Shown piece by piece: positions 7,041-16,275 of a stretch of 64,000 bases of DNA (positions within the stretch are counted from its first letter, which is position 1; each line of letters starts with the position of its first letter). A program made the position numbers and the translations under genes. The notes under the pieces were generated by a model that did no database searches, had not been told where the DNA came from, and saw only the letters and a program-made list of their open reading frames with translations. Origin of the DNA: an uncultured Roseateles sp. (GTDB taxonomy: Bacteria > Pseudomonadota > Gammaproteobacteria > Burkholderiales > Burkholderiaceae_C); the NCBI RefSeq assembly GCF_945956965.1, contig NZ_CAMFJS010000010.1, positions 1 through 64,000 on the forward strand. The letters run 5' to 3'.

Positions 7041-9232
7041 ATTCCAACGACCAAGAACCCCAAGACACTGCCGCTGCCGGCGCTCCTTCGACCGAAGCTG
7101 AAGCCGCGCCCAAGCGCAAGCGCAGCCCGGCCAAGCCCAAGGTGGCTGCTGAAGTTGCAGCGCCTGCCGATGAGGCAGTTGTTGCCGTGAGCAAGCCGCG
7201 CGCCGCACGCAAGACGGCCGTCAAGAAGGCTGAAGGCGCTGCCGCCGATGTGGCCGCCTCGTCGGTAGATTCGGCCGCCGTGCCTGAAGCAGGGGCAGTG
7301 GCTGAAGCTGCGCCCAAGCGCCGTGCGCCTCGCAAGACGGCGGCTGCTGCCGCTGATGCGGTGGTGGAAGTGGCTGCCGAGGTGCAGGCTGCTGCGCCGG
7401 CCGTGGTCGCTGAGTCTGCTGGGCTCGCTGCCAAGCCCGCTCGCAAGGCCGTTCGCGCCGAAGCTGCGCCGGTGTTCACGCTGGGCCCGGATCAATCCCA
7501 GGCCGAGGCGGCTGTTGCTCCGTCGGCTGAGGGTGGCGAGGGGTCTGAGTCTGCTGCTGGTGCGGCTGCCGAAGGCGCTGAAAGCCTTGAGGGTAATGAG
7601 CGTCGTAGCCGTAATCGCAACCGCCGTCGTGGCCGCAAGGATTTCGCTGAAGGCGAAGAGCGCGCACCGCGTGCCGCTGTTGAAGTTCAGGCGCCTGCGC
7701 CTGAAGTCTTGGCAGCTGTGGGTGAGCGTTTTGCCGAAGTGCTGACGGGTGATTTCGACGCCACCGTGGAAGACGCTGAGTCGGACGAGGCGCAAGATGG
7801 CGGCGAGGGCGAAGAGCAAGACAGCAAGCGCGTTTTGGCGCCTGAGCCTGATGCACCTAAGCTGCAAAAGGTCCTTGCCCAAGCCGGTATCGGTTCGCGT
7901 CGCGACATCGAGGACATGATTGCCGACGGCAAGATCGAGGTGAATGGTGAGGTGGCCCATATCGGCCAGCGCATCTCCTTCGGTGACAACGTGCGCGTGG
8001 CCGGCAAGCCCATCCGCGTGCGCATCTCGCCGCCGGCGCCGCGCATCCTGGCCTATCACAAGCCGGCCGGCGAAGTGGTGACCTTCAACGACCCGGAAGG
8101 TCGCCCGACGGTGTTCCGTCATCTGCCGCGCCTGCAGCAAGGCAAGTGGCAGTCGGTGGGTCGTCTGGACATGAATACCGAAGGCCTGCTGCTGTTCACC
8201 AACTCCGGCGAGTTGGCCAATCAGCTGATGCACCCGCGCTTTGGCGTGGAGCGTGAGTACGCTGTGCGCGTGCTGGGTACGCTGACGCCTGATCAAAAGG
8301 CGCGGCTGCTGGAAGGTGTTGTCATCGAAGGCCAGAAGGCGGCATTCAAGAGCATTGAAGACGGCGGCGGTGAAGGCGTGAACCATTGGTATCGCGTTGT
8401 CATCACCGAAGGTCGTAACCGCGAAGTGCGCAAGCTCTTCGAGGCCGTGGGTTTGGTGGTGAGCCGTCTGATCCGCATCCGCTATGGCACCGTGGTGCTG
8501 CCGCGTGGTTTGAAGCGCTGCGTCTGGATCGAGCTGGGTGAAGAAGATGTGAAGATCATCCGCCGCCTGGCCGGTGGCCCGCAGCAAGAGCGTACTGATC
8601 GCGGTGAGCGTGGTGAGCGCCCCGAGCGTGGCAACCAGATGCGCGGCGAGCGTCCCCAGCGCGGCAATGACCGTGGCGGTGAACGTGGCGCCGAACGGGG
8701 TGCCGAGCGCGGTGCTGAGCGTGCCCCCGAGCGCGGCAATGATCGCAATGCCGACCGCGGTAACAACCGCGGTCGCCGTGCCGATGGTCGCCATGGCGGC
8801 GTCGGCCCGCGTCCTTCGCGCCCGGTGGAACGCAATGAGCGCCCGCAAGATCGTGGTCCAGATCGCTTTGCCGAGCGCAGCAATGATCGCGGCTCGGATC
8901 GTCAGGACGATGATTTCGACGAACCGATCCCGCGCAATATCAATCCGCTGGAGCAGACCTTTGACCGTCGCTTTGCGACCAGCAAGGGTCGTGGCATCCC
9001 GGCCGGTTTCGGTGCAGGCGGCAGTGCCGCTGACCGCGGCGGCCGTGGTGGTCGCCAAGGTGGTGGCGATGGCCCGCGCCAACCTGATCCGATGCAGACC
9101 TCGGTCGGCTATATCGGTGCCGACGCCTTTGTGCGCCGCGGCAACCGGGGCGGTGGCGGCCGTGGCGGCCAAGGTGGCAATAACGGTGGCGGCGGCCGTT
9201 CTGGCGGCGGCTACGGCGGCCGTAACCGCTAA
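7037..9232 (+). CDS. rluB: RluB-like 23S rRNA pseudouridine synthase with long disordered N- and C-terminal extensions
   Basis: RsuA-family pseudouridine synthase; by context probably RluB, acting on 23S rRNA near position 2605. The conserved core spans about residues 276-515: an S4 domain (LQKVLAQAGIGSRRDIEDMI) and a catalytic domain with GRLDMNTEGLLLFTN, whose nucleophile is Asp378. The protein is 731 residues, more than twice the usual size. Residues 1-275 form an Ala/Glu/Lys/Pro-rich low-complexity region. Residues 518-731 form an Arg/Gly/Asn/Asp-rich tail with tandem GAER-type units and Gly-rich RGG-like stretches. These resemble RNA-binding disordered tails. It is translationally coupled to scpB. 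The core assignment is firm; RluB versus RluE/F is inferred from context. Confidence 0.85.
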   Translation: MNSNDQEPQDTAAAGAPSTEAEAAPKRKRSPAKPKVAAEVAAPADEAVVAVSKPRAARKTAVKKAEGAAADVAASSVDSAAVPEAGAVAEAAPKRRAPRKTAAAAADAVVEVAAEVQAAAPAVVAESAGLAAKPARKAVRAEAAPVFTLGPDQSQAEAAVAPSAEGGEGSESAAGAAAEGAESLEGNERRSRNRNRRRGRKDFAEGEERAPRAAVEVQAPAPEVLAAVGERFAEVLTGDFDATVEDAESDEAQDGGEGEEQDSKRVLAPEPDAPKLQKVLAQAGIGSRRDIEDMIADGKIEVNGEVAHIGQRISFGDNVRVAGKPIRVRISPPAPRILAYHKPAGEVVTFNDPEGRPTVFRHLPRLQQGKWQSVGRLDMNTEGLLLFTNSGELANQLMHPRFGVEREYAVRVLGTLTPDQKARLLEGVVIEGQKAAFKSIEDGGGEGVNHWYRVVITEGRNREVRKLFEAVGLVVSRLIRIRYGTVVLPRGLKRCVWIELGEEDVKIIRRLAGGPQQERTDRGERGERPERGNQMRGERPQRGNDRGGERGAERGAERGAERAPERGNDRNADRGNNRGRRADGRHGGVGPRPSRPVERNERPQDRGPDRFAERSNDRGSDRQDDDFDEPIPRNINPLEQTFDRRFATSKGRGIPAGFGAGGSAADRGGRGGRQGGGDGPRQPDPMQTSVGYIGADAFVRRGNRGGGGRGGQGGNNGGGGRSGGGYGGRNR

Positions 9233-9304
9233 AAAAGCCCGGCCCCTAGGGTCGGCAGGGAAGGCGGGCAACGCAGCGCATGCGGCGTTGTCATCCTCAC
9301 ACAG

Positions 9305-9310
9305 TACAAT
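9305..9310 (+). promoter_or_regulatory. Candidate -10 element (TACAAT) for ndk
   Basis: TACAAT lies 39 bp before the ndk start, in the gap after the rluB-like gene. No strong -35 hexamer is visible at 16-18 bp. TANAAT hexamers recur before several genes in this window. Confidence 0.35.
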
Positions 9311-9349
9311 CACGGGCTTTGCTAAGCCCCCCGATTTCAGGAGAAAACC

Positions 9350-9775
9350 ATGGCTATCGAACGCACTCTGTCCATCATCAAGCCCGACGCCGTCGCCAAG
9401 AACGTCATCGGCCAAATCTACTCCCGCTTTGAAGGCGCTGGCCTGAAGATCGTGGCTGCCAAGATGGCCCACCTGTCGCGTGGCGAGGCTGAAGCCTTCT
9501 ACGCCGTGCACAAGGCACGTCCTTTCTTCAACGACCTGGTCAACTTCATGATCTCCGGTCCCGTCATCATCCAGGCTCTGGAAGGCGAGAACGCCATCCT
9601 GAAGCACCGCGATCTGATGGGCGCCACCGACCCGAAGAAGGCCGAGAAGGGCACCATCCGTGCTGACTTCGCTGACAGCATCGACGCCAACGCCGTGCAC
9701 GGTTCCGACGCCGCTGAAACAGCAGCGCAAGAAATTGCGTTCTTCTTCCCCGGCATGAATGTTTACAGCCGTTAA
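9350..9775 (+). CDS. ndk: Nucleoside diphosphate kinase
   Basis: Cytoplasmic enzyme that transfers the gamma-phosphate from ATP to NDPs through a phosphohistidine, balancing NTP and dNTP pools. The 141-residue length is typical. The N-terminus [15 protein letters not shown] and the active-site [12 protein letters not shown] with His117 are both present. A strong ribosome binding site (AGGAG) sits 7 bp before the ATG. Codon use is biased towards preferred codons, consistent with high expression. The gene lies between the rluB-like gene and rlmN, the usual Burkholderiales order, and probably has its own promoter in the preceding 117-bp gap. Confidence 0.97.
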   Translation: MAIERTLSIIKPDAVAKNVIGQIYSRFEGAGLKIVAAKMAHLSRGEAEAFYAVHKARPFFNDLVNFMISGPVIIQALEGENAILKHRDLMGATDPKKAEKGTIRADFADSIDANAVHGSDAAETAAQEIAFFFPGMNVYSR

Positions 9776-9791
9776 TTCGGCAGTCGCAAAG

Positions 9792-9831
9792 CCTCTTGTG
9801 CCTCGGCCTTGAGGCCTAGCGACACAAGAGG
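9792..9831 (+). terminator. Stem-loop between ndk and rlmN
   Basis: A perfect 9-bp inverted repeat CCTCTTGTG / CACAAGAGG encloses a smaller GGCC-TTGA-GGCC hairpin. No U-run follows, so it may be a processing or attenuation structure rather than a full terminator. It ends 11 bp before the rlmN start and could also limit access to its translation start. Confidence 0.45.
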
Positions 9832-9842
9832 ATTGAAGACTC

Positions 9843-10979
9843 ATGGACGCAGCCGTCAACCTGCCTGGACTCACGAACCTCCTCGGTTTCGACCTCGAAG
9901 GCCTGGCCGCGTACTGTGAGCAGCTGGGTGAGAAGCGCTTTCGCGCCACCCAGCTTTTCCGTTGGATTCATCAAAAAGGTGCGTCTGATTTTGATCAGAT
10001 GACCGACCTGGCCAAGTCGCTGCGCGACAAGCTGGCCTCACGCGCATGCGTTACGGCGCTGCCCGTCATCTCCGAACATATTTCCACCGACGGCACGGTC
10101 AAATGGCTGTTCGACGTCGGTGCCGGCAATGCGGTCGAAGCGGTGTTCATTCCCGAAACCGACCGTGGCACGCTGTGCATTTCCAGCCAGGCCGGTTGTG
10201 CCGTGGGCTGCCGTTTTTGCTCCACCGGCCATCAGGGCTTCAGTCGCAACCTCGATACGGCCGAGATCATTGCCCAGCTCTGGTTCGCCGAGCACAGCCT
10301 GCGCAAGCGCTTCAATCAGACCGAGCGTGTCATCTCCAATGTGGTGATGATGGGCATGGGCGAGCCGCTGCAGAACTACAACGCCCTGGTGCCCGCGCTG
10401 CGCATGATGCTGGACGACCATGGCTACGGCATGTCGCGCCGCCGCGTCACGGTCTCGACCTCGGGCGTGGTGCCCATGATCGAGCGCCTGCGCGACGATT
10501 GCCCCGTGGCCTTGGCCGTGTCCTTGCATGCGCCGACCGATCCGCTGCGCGACCAACTCGTGCCGCTGAACAAGAAGTACCCCATCGCTGAATTGCTGGA
10601 CGCCTGCAACCATTACTTGGAGAAGGCGCCGCGCGACTTCATCACCTTCGAGTACTGCATGCTGGACGGCGTCAACGACACGCCCGAGCAGGCGCATGCC
10701 TTGGTGGAATTGCTGCGCGGCCATGTGTCCTGCAAGATCAATCTGATTCCCTTCAATCCCTTCCCGGCCTCCGGCTTGAAACGCAGTGCGAACGAGCGTG
10801 TCAAGGCCTTTGCCGATGTGCTCTTGCAAGCGGGCCTGATCACCACGGTGCGCAAGACGCGCGGTGACGATATCGACGCGGCTTGCGGGCAGTTGGCCGG
10901 TGAAGTGCAAGACCGCACCCAGGTGCATGTGCGCATGGTGCGAGCGCCAATAGTGGTAAAAGGCGCGAGCCCTTCCTGA
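9843..10979 (+). CDS. rlmN: Dual-specificity RNA methyltransferase RlmN
   Basis: Radical SAM enzyme that methylates C2 of A2503 in 23S rRNA and A37 of some tRNAs. The radical SAM cluster motif is CAVGCRFC (Cys119, Cys123, Cys126), followed by [11 protein letters not shown]. Other family blocks are [13 protein letters not shown], the SAM-binding [13 protein letters not shown] segment, and the C-terminal [12 protein letters not shown], which holds the second catalytic Cys. The 378-residue length is normal. The ATG follows a short ndk-rlmN spacer containing a stem-loop. It is followed at 28 bp by pilW, probably in the same transcript. Confidence 0.96.
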   Translation: MDAAVNLPGLTNLLGFDLEGLAAYCEQLGEKRFRATQLFRWIHQKGASDFDQMTDLAKSLRDKLASRACVTALPVISEHISTDGTVKWLFDVGAGNAVEAVFIPETDRGTLCISSQAGCAVGCRFCSTGHQGFSRNLDTAEIIAQLWFAEHSLRKRFNQTERVISNVVMMGMGEPLQNYNALVPALRMMLDDHGYGMSRRRVTVSTSGVVPMIERLRDDCPVALAVSLHAPTDPLRDQLVPLNKKYPIAELLDACNHYLEKAPRDFITFEYCMLDGVNDTPEQAHALVELLRGHVSCKINLIPFNPFPASGLKRSANERVKAFADVLLQAGLITTVRKTRGDDIDAACGQLAGEVQDRTQVHVRMVRAPIVVKGASPS

Positions 10980-11007
10980 ACCTCCGTTCTTCAGCCAGCC
11001 CGCCGCC

Positions 11008-11850
11008 ATGAAAAACTTCTCGTCAGTTCCCGATGCGCCTTTCTCGACTCGCTTGCATCTTTTGACCCGACCCTTGCTGGTGCTGATGGTGGCCGCCATG
11101 GGTCTCGTGGCTGGCTGCGCAGCGCCGCAGGCCAATGATCGGGAAGTGCCACGCACCGATTTCGATTCCACCGACGCGGACCGCCGCGCCTCCGTGCGCA
11201 TGGAGTTGGCCGGTGGCTACTTCGCCCGCGGCCAGTACGACACGGCGCTGAATGAGGTCAAGCAGGTCTTGGCCATCAAGCCCGATATGCGCGAGGCACT
11301 CAATCTGCGCGGCCTGATCTATGGCGCCCTGGGTGAGACCCATCTGGCCGAAGACAACTTCCGCCGCACCTTGAACCTGTATCCGCAAGACCCGGATACC
11401 TTGCACAACTACGGCTGGATCCTGTGCCAGCAAAAGCGCTGGTCGGCGGCGCAAGAGCAGTTTGAGCGTGCGCTGGCCCAGGCCAGTTACCGCGCGCCGT
11501 CCCGCACCTGGTTGGCCAAGGGGGTGTGTGAAGCGCGTGCGGGGCGCCAGGCGGCGGCCGAGCAGAGCCTGCAAAAAGCCTTTGAATATGATCCCGCCAG
11601 CCCAGCGGTGGCCTTTAATTTGGCCGAAGTGCTGTACCGTGGCCAGCAATATGAGCGGGCGCGTTTCTACATCCGCCGCGTCAATGCGCAGACCGAACAA
11701 AGCAATGCCCAAAGCCTCTGGCTGGCCTTAAAAATAGAGCGCGGCATGGGCAGCAGCGCGGGCGTAGAGGACCTGAGCCAGCAGTTGCGCAAGCGCTATC
11801 CGCAGTCGTCGGAGCTTAAGGCTCTAGACGCGGGCCGCTTCGACGAATAG
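11008..11850 (+). CDS. pilW: Type IV pilus biogenesis lipoprotein PilW/PilF (TPR)
   Basis: Outer-membrane lipoprotein pilotin that helps localise and multimerise the PilQ secretin for type IV pili. The N-terminus has a signal peptide with lipobox VAGC, predicting lipidation. The rest is a run of TPR repeats (YFARGQYDTALNEVKQVL, LRGLIYGALGETHLAEDNFR, YGWILCQQKRWSAAQEQF). The 280 residues fit PilF of Pseudomonas and PilW of Neisseria. It sits between rlmN and rodZ as in many proteobacteria. The other pilus genes are not in this window, so piliation is plausible but not shown here. Confidence 0.88.
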   Translation: MKNFSSVPDAPFSTRLHLLTRPLLVLMVAAMGLVAGCAAPQANDREVPRTDFDSTDADRRASVRMELAGGYFARGQYDTALNEVKQVLAIKPDMREALNLRGLIYGALGETHLAEDNFRRTLNLYPQDPDTLHNYGWILCQQKRWSAAQEQFERALAQASYRAPSRTWLAKGVCEARAGRQAAAEQSLQKAFEYDPASPAVAFNLAEVLYRGQQYERARFYIRRVNAQTEQSNAQSLWLALKIERGMGSSAGVEDLSQQLRKRYPQSSELKALDAGRFDE

Positions 11851-11874
11851 AGAAAAACAAGAGGGAATCAACGC

Positions 11875-12882
11875 ATGACTTCGAATCTGAGCGGCCCCGC
11901 TGCTGCCGAGGCGCCCGACTTGCCCACCGTAGAAGGCGTGGGCGCCGCTTCGCCGCAATCGGCCGGTGCCTATTTGCGTGCCGCGCGTGAGAAAAGCGGC
12001 CTGCATATCGCTGCGTTGGCTGTCATGCTCAAGGTGCCGCAGGCCAAGCTGGAAGCCATTGAAGGCGACCGTTGGCAGGACCTGCCCGATATGACTTTTG
12101 TGCGCGCCCTGGCCAAGGCCATGTGTCGCGCCTTGAAGGTTGATGCTGGCCCAGTGATGGCCATGCTGCCGAGCAGTGAAGACAGGGTCTTGAGCGTCTC
12201 GCGCGGTCTGAATACGCCTTACCGCGACCGGTCCTCCGATGGTTTCTCGCTCGAGTTGCTGGGCCGCCCGGTGGTCTTGGGTGCGGGCGGCTTGTTGGTG
12301 GCCGCGGCTGTGGTCTTTTTCATGCCAGCCGACTGGTTGCAGAACCTGAGTGCCAAGACCCAGCCAGCGCTGGAAGCGCCCGTTGCAAGCGTGCCCGAAG
12401 CCGCCGCAGCCTCGGCAGCTTCGCAGGACTTGGCGCCTGTGGTGGCGGGGGCCAGCGCTTTGCCTGCTTCCCAGGAGGCCAGCGCGCCGGGGTTGGTGAA
12501 TGCGCCAGCATCGGCACCCGCGGCCTTGAATGCGGTGGCCGCCAACACGGCCGCGGTGAATGCCGCGCCAGTGGCGGCCAAGCCCGCGCAGGGCGCTACA
12601 CCGACGGCCAGCGCGCCTGTGCCTGCACCTGTTCCCGGCGTCGGCCAAGTGCCTTTGCGCGTCAAGATCACTGACGAATCCTGGGTCGAGGTGGTGGATG
12701 CCAAGGGTCAGGTCTTGCTGTCCAAGCTGCTGCGCCCCGGCGATGAGCAGAACCTCGTCGGCACGCCGCCGCTGAAGATCCGCGTTGGCAATGTGGCCGG
12801 TACCGAGCTGACCCTGCGTGGCAGTGCGGTGGATTTGAAGTCTCAGTCGCGTGACAACGTGGCTCGCATCGAACTGAATTGA
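11875..12882 (+). CDS. rodZ: Cytoskeleton protein RodZ
   Basis: Bitopic membrane protein that links MreB to the cell-wall elongation machinery and sets rod shape. An N-terminal Cro/CI-type helix-turn-helix (about residues 25-95: [20 protein letters not shown]) would contact MreB. A single membrane segment follows near residues 134-156 ([15 protein letters not shown]). Then comes a long Ala/Pro/Ser-rich periplasmic linker and a C-terminal DUF4115 beta domain ([20 protein letters not shown]). An RBS-like GAGGGA lies about 10 bp before the ATG. It is followed directly by ispG, the standard rodZ-ispG-hisS order. Confidence 0.92.
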   Translation: MTSNLSGPAAAEAPDLPTVEGVGAASPQSAGAYLRAAREKSGLHIAALAVMLKVPQAKLEAIEGDRWQDLPDMTFVRALAKAMCRALKVDAGPVMAMLPSSEDRVLSVSRGLNTPYRDRSSDGFSLELLGRPVVLGAGGLLVAAAVVFFMPADWLQNLSAKTQPALEAPVASVPEAAAASAASQDLAPVVAGASALPASQEASAPGLVNAPASAPAALNAVAANTAAVNAAPVAAKPAQGATPTASAPVPAPVPGVGQVPLRVKITDESWVEVVDAKGQVLLSKLLRPGDEQNLVGTPPLKIRVGNVAGTELTLRGSAVDLKSQSRDNVARIELN

Positions 12883-12887
12883 ACATC

Positions 12888-14183
12888 ATGAGCAGCAGCG
12901 ACATCATTTTGGACAGCAATATCGAGCAGGCCATTGCCGCCGCGATGCCGGCGCCACGCCGCTCGCGCCAGGCGATCGTGCGCCAGGGTTCACGCATCGT
13001 GACCATCGGTGGCGACGCGCCGGTGCGGGTGCAGTCCATGACCAATACCGACACGGTGGATGTGATCGGCACGGCCATTCAGGTCAAAGAGTTGGCGAAT
13101 GCCGGTTCGGAGCTGGTGCGCATCACCGTCAACACCCCCGAGGCAGCTGAAGCCGTGCCCCATATCCGCGAGCAGCTCGACCGCATGGGCATTGATGTGC
13201 CGCTGGTGGGTGATTTCCATTACAACGGCCACCGCCTGCTGACCGACTATCCCGCCATGGCCCAGGCCTTGGCCAAGTACCGCATCAACCCGGGCAATGT
13301 GGGCAAGGGCGACAAGCGTGATCGCCAGTTCGGCCAGATGATTGAAGCGGCCATCAAGTACGACAAAGTCGTGCGCATCGGTGTCAATTGGGGCAGCCTG
13401 GATCAAGAGCTGCTGGCCAGCATGATGGACGAGAACGCGCTGCGCGCCTTGCCTTGGGATGCCAAGCAGGTGATGTACCGGGCGCTGGTCCAGTCGGCCC
13501 TGAGTTCGGCGGCCTATGCCCGTGAACTGGGCATGAACCCCGACAACATCATCATCAGCTGCAAGGTCAGCGGCGTGCAGGACCTGATCTCGGTCTACCG
13601 CGCCTTGGCGGCGCGCTGCGACTACGCCCTGCATCTGGGCCTGACCGAAGCCGGCATGGGCACCAAGGGCACGGTGGCCTCGGCCACGGCCTTGTCCATC
13701 TTGCTGCAAGAGGGCATTGGCGACACCATCCGCGTCTCGCTCACGCCTCAGCCCGGTGAAGCTCGTACCCAAGAGGTGGTGGTGGCGCTGGAGATTTTGC
13801 AAAGCCTGGGCCTGCGCGCCTTCAACCCCAGCGTGACCGCCTGCCCGGGCTGTGGCCGCACCACCAGCACCACCTTCCAGGAGCTGGCCAAGCAGATCGA
13901 CGACTTCCTGCGTGCGCAGATGCCGGTTTGGCGAGCCAAGTATCCCGGCGTGGAAAACCTCAAGGTGGCTGTGATGGGCTGCATCGTCAACGGACCCGGC
14001 GAGAGCAAGCATGCCGACCTGGGCATCAGCCTGCCCGGCACCGGCGAGGCCCCGGCCGCCCCGGTCTTCATCGACGGTGAAAAAGCCCTGACTCTGCGTG
14101 GCGACAATATCGCCAACGAATTCCACGCCTTGGTGGAAAGCTATATCGAGAAACGTTTCGGCGCTGCGGCCCAAACAGCCTGA
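12888..14183 (+). CDS. ispG: 4-hydroxy-3-methylbut-2-en-1-yl diphosphate synthase (IspG/GcpE)
   Basis: Penultimate enzyme of the MEP isoprenoid pathway, converting MEcPP to HMBPP with a 4Fe-4S cluster. An N-terminal TIM-barrel segment ([21 protein letters not shown]) is followed by cluster ligands Cys319 and Cys322 in ACPGCGRTT and Cys365 in [10 protein letters not shown], plus the conserved Glu. The chosen ATG gives 431 residues; a TTG at 12879, overlapping the rodZ stop, would add three residues. Its pathway partner dxr is also in this window at 37.2 kb. Likely co-transcribed with rodZ and hisS. Confidence 0.95.
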   Translation: MSSSDIILDSNIEQAIAAAMPAPRRSRQAIVRQGSRIVTIGGDAPVRVQSMTNTDTVDVIGTAIQVKELANAGSELVRITVNTPEAAEAVPHIREQLDRMGIDVPLVGDFHYNGHRLLTDYPAMAQALAKYRINPGNVGKGDKRDRQFGQMIEAAIKYDKVVRIGVNWGSLDQELLASMMDENALRALPWDAKQVMYRALVQSALSSAAYARELGMNPDNIIISCKVSGVQDLISVYRALAARCDYALHLGLTEAGMGTKGTVASATALSILLQEGIGDTIRVSLTPQPGEARTQEVVVALEILQSLGLRAFNPSVTACPGCGRTTSTTFQELAKQIDDFLRAQMPVWRAKYPGVENLKVAVMGCIVNGPGESKHADLGISLPGTGEAPAAPVFIDGEKALTLRGDNIANEFHALVESYIEKRFGAAAQTA

Positions 14184-14211
14184 ATCCACCCGAACACAAA
14201 GAGCGCCATTG

Positions 14212-15528
14212 ATGACTGAAGTACAAGCGAAGAAATTGCCCCAGCTCCAAGCGGTCAAGGGCATGAACGACATCCTGCCGGCCGAATCGGCCCGCTGGGA
14301 ATGGCTGGAAGCCAAGATGCGCAATGTTCTGCAGCGCTATGGCTATGCCAATGTGCGCACGCCCATCGTGGAGCCCACCGCCTTGTTTGTGCGCGGGATC
14401 GGCGAGGTGACGGACATCGTCGAGAAGGAGATGTATGCCTTCGAAGACCGCGCCGACAAGCACGGCCAAGCCGAGCATCTGGCCTTGCGCCCCGAGATGA
14501 CGGCCGGCGTGGTGCGCGCCATGATCGAGCATTCCTATTTGCGTGACTCGGGTCGACGCCTCTACTACTTCGGCCCCATGTTCCGGCGCGAGAAGCCGCA
14601 AAAAGGCCGTTATCGCCAGTTCCATCAGATGGGTGTGGAAGCGCTGGGCTTTGCCGGCCCGGATGTCGATGCCGAAGTGATTTTGATGGGCAGCCGCTTG
14701 CTGCGCGAGCTGGGTTTGGTGGACGGTGAGCATGTTCGCCTGGAGCTGAACTGCCTGGGGGAAGTGGCCGAGCGCCGCGCCCACCGCGAAGCCCTGATTG
14801 CCTATCTGGAACAGCACAAAGAGCTGCTGGACGAAGACAGCCAGCGCCGCCTCTACACCAACCCCTTGCGTGTGCTGGACACCAAGAATCCAGCCCTGCA
14901 GGCCATGGCCAATGCCGCGCCCAAGCTGCTGGACTTCCTGGGCGAAGCCTCGCTGGCGCACTTCAATGGCGTGCGAGCCATTCTGGATGCGGCCGGCGTG
15001 GCCTACCAAATCAACCCTCGCCTGGTGCGCGGCCTGGACTATTACAACCTGACCGTGTTCGAGTGGGTGACTGAAAAGTTGGGCTCGCAAGGCACGGTCT
15101 GCGGCGGTGGCCGTTACGACGGCCTGATCGAGCAGCTCGGCGGCAAGGCCGCGCCGGCGGTTGGCTTCGGCATGGGCATGGAGCGCATGCTCTTGCTGCT
15201 GGAAGAAGTGGGTGTTTTGCCTAGCGCGCCGGTGCCACAAGCCTATGCCATCGTGCCCTCGGCCAAAGGCTTGCCCCAGGTGATGGTGACGCTGGAGGCG
15301 CTGCGCGCGGCCGGTGTGTCGGTGGTCTTGCATCCCGGCCAGAGCAGCATGAAATCGCAGTTCAAGAAGGCCGATGCCAGTGGCGCGGCCTTCGCCCTGA
15401 TCTTTGGCGAGGATGAAGTTGCCCAGGGTCAGGTGGCCGTCAAGCCCTTGCGCGCCGAAGGGGCTGAGCAATTCATTCGCCCCATGGCCGAGGCATCGGC
15501 TTGGGCGGCCGAGCTGCGCAACGCATAA
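14212..15528 (+). CDS. hisS: Histidine-tRNA ligase
   Basis: Class II aminoacyl-tRNA synthetase that charges tRNA-His. The start ATG ([20 protein letters not shown]) gives 438 residues, a normal HisRS length. Motif 2 is [16 protein letters not shown], the histidine-specific signatures are LVRGLDYYN and GGGRYDGL, and motif 3 is [10 protein letters not shown]. The C-terminal anticodon-binding domain ([22 protein letters not shown]) is complete. A shorter HisRS-like paralogue, hisZ, lies at 23.2 kb but lacks this domain pattern. Confidence 0.96.
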   Translation: MTEVQAKKLPQLQAVKGMNDILPAESARWEWLEAKMRNVLQRYGYANVRTPIVEPTALFVRGIGEVTDIVEKEMYAFEDRADKHGQAEHLALRPEMTAGVVRAMIEHSYLRDSGRRLYYFGPMFRREKPQKGRYRQFHQMGVEALGFAGPDVDAEVILMGSRLLRELGLVDGEHVRLELNCLGEVAERRAHREALIAYLEQHKELLDEDSQRRLYTNPLRVLDTKNPALQAMANAAPKLLDFLGEASLAHFNGVRAILDAAGVAYQINPRLVRGLDYYNLTVFEWVTEKLGSQGTVCGGGRYDGLIEQLGGKAAPAVGFGMGMERMLLLLEEVGVLPSAPVPQAYAIVPSAKGLPQVMVTLEALRAAGVSVVLHPGQSSMKSQFKKADASGAAFALIFGEDEVAQGQVAVKPLRAEGAEQFIRPMAEASAWAAELRNA

Positions 15529-15597
15529 TCGCGACCGGCTGAGTCCTTTGATGATTCAAGCCGGCCACTTTCGCTAATTCAAAGAAACTTCTCATTC

Positions 15598-16275
15598 ATG
15601 GCGTCGCATCTCGATCTCGAAGAACAAGAACAGTTAGACCAGCTGAAGGCATTCTGGAAGCGCTGGGGCAATCTCATCACCTGGGGCCTGACCCTGGCCG
15701 TGGCCGCATTTGCCGCCTGGACGGGCTGGAACTGGTACCAGCGCGACCAAGCCATCAAGGCCGCCGCCATGTATGACGAACTGGACCGCGCGGTGCAGCA
15801 GGGCGAGGCCGACAAGGCCGGCCGCGTGTTCACCGACTTGAAGGATCGCTACCCCGGCACCGCTTACGCCGCCCAAGCCGCCCTGCAGGCCGCCAAGGTG
15901 CAGTTTGACAAGGGCAATGCCGATGCCGCCCAAGCCAGCCTGGTCTGGGCCGCAGATAACGCCAAGGCTGACGAGTACCGCGACATCGCGCGTTTGCGTC
16001 TGGCGGGCTTGCAGCTGGACGCCAAGAAGTACGACGAAGCCGGCAAGACCCTGGACGGCATCAAGTCCAAGGAATTCGCCGCCCTGCAAGCGGATCGCCG
16101 CGGCGATCTGTACAAGCTGCAAGGCAAGCCCGACCAAGCCAAGGCCGAATACCTGAAGGCCCACGCCGCGCTGGACAAGACGCAGGACTATCGCCACTTG
16201 GTGGAAGCCAAGCTGGCCACCTTGGGTGTGGCCATGCCTGACGAAGCCGCCTCTGCCGCCGGAGCTGGCAAATGA
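15598..16275 (+). CDS. yfgM: YfgM-like TPR membrane protein (SecYEG ancillary subunit)
   Basis: In E. coli YfgM is a bitopic inner-membrane protein that associates with SecYEG and PpiD and helps hand secreted proteins to periplasmic chaperones. This 225-residue protein has the same layout: a short cytoplasmic N-terminus (DLEEQEQLDQLKAFWKRWGN), one membrane helix (about residues 29-47, LITWGLTLAVAAFAAWTGW) and a periplasmic TPR region. It lies between hisS and bamB, the same position as in E. coli. The stop overlaps the bamB start (ATGA), indicating coupling. Confidence 0.88.
   Translation: MASHLDLEEQEQLDQLKAFWKRWGNLITWGLTLAVAAFAAWTGWNWYQRDQAIKAAAMYDELDRAVQQGEADKAGRVFTDLKDRYPGTAYAAQAALQAAKVQFDKGNADAAQASLVWAADNAKADEYRDIARLRLAGLQLDAKKYDEAGKTLDGIKSKEFAALQADRRGDLYKLQGKPDQAKAEYLKAHAALDKTQDYRHLVEAKLATLGVAMPDEAASAAGAGK

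Noticed and set aside
8680..8760. Possible CRISPR or DNA tandem repeat in the rluB-like gene
   Set aside because: The repetition comes from coding for short Arg/Gly/Glu units; no spacers or regular repeat length.
6815..9949. A 1044-residue open frame on the minus strand across the rluB-like and ndk genes
   Set aside because: It is antisense to two clear genes, reads as Thr/Ala/Arg/His-rich low complexity, and arises because GC-rich codon use in the sense genes leaves few antisense stops.
12990..15471. Two long minus-strand frames opposite ispG and hisS
   Set aside because: Both lie wholly or mostly opposite well-supported enzymes, have no recognisable motifs and no ribosome binding site; antisense shadows.
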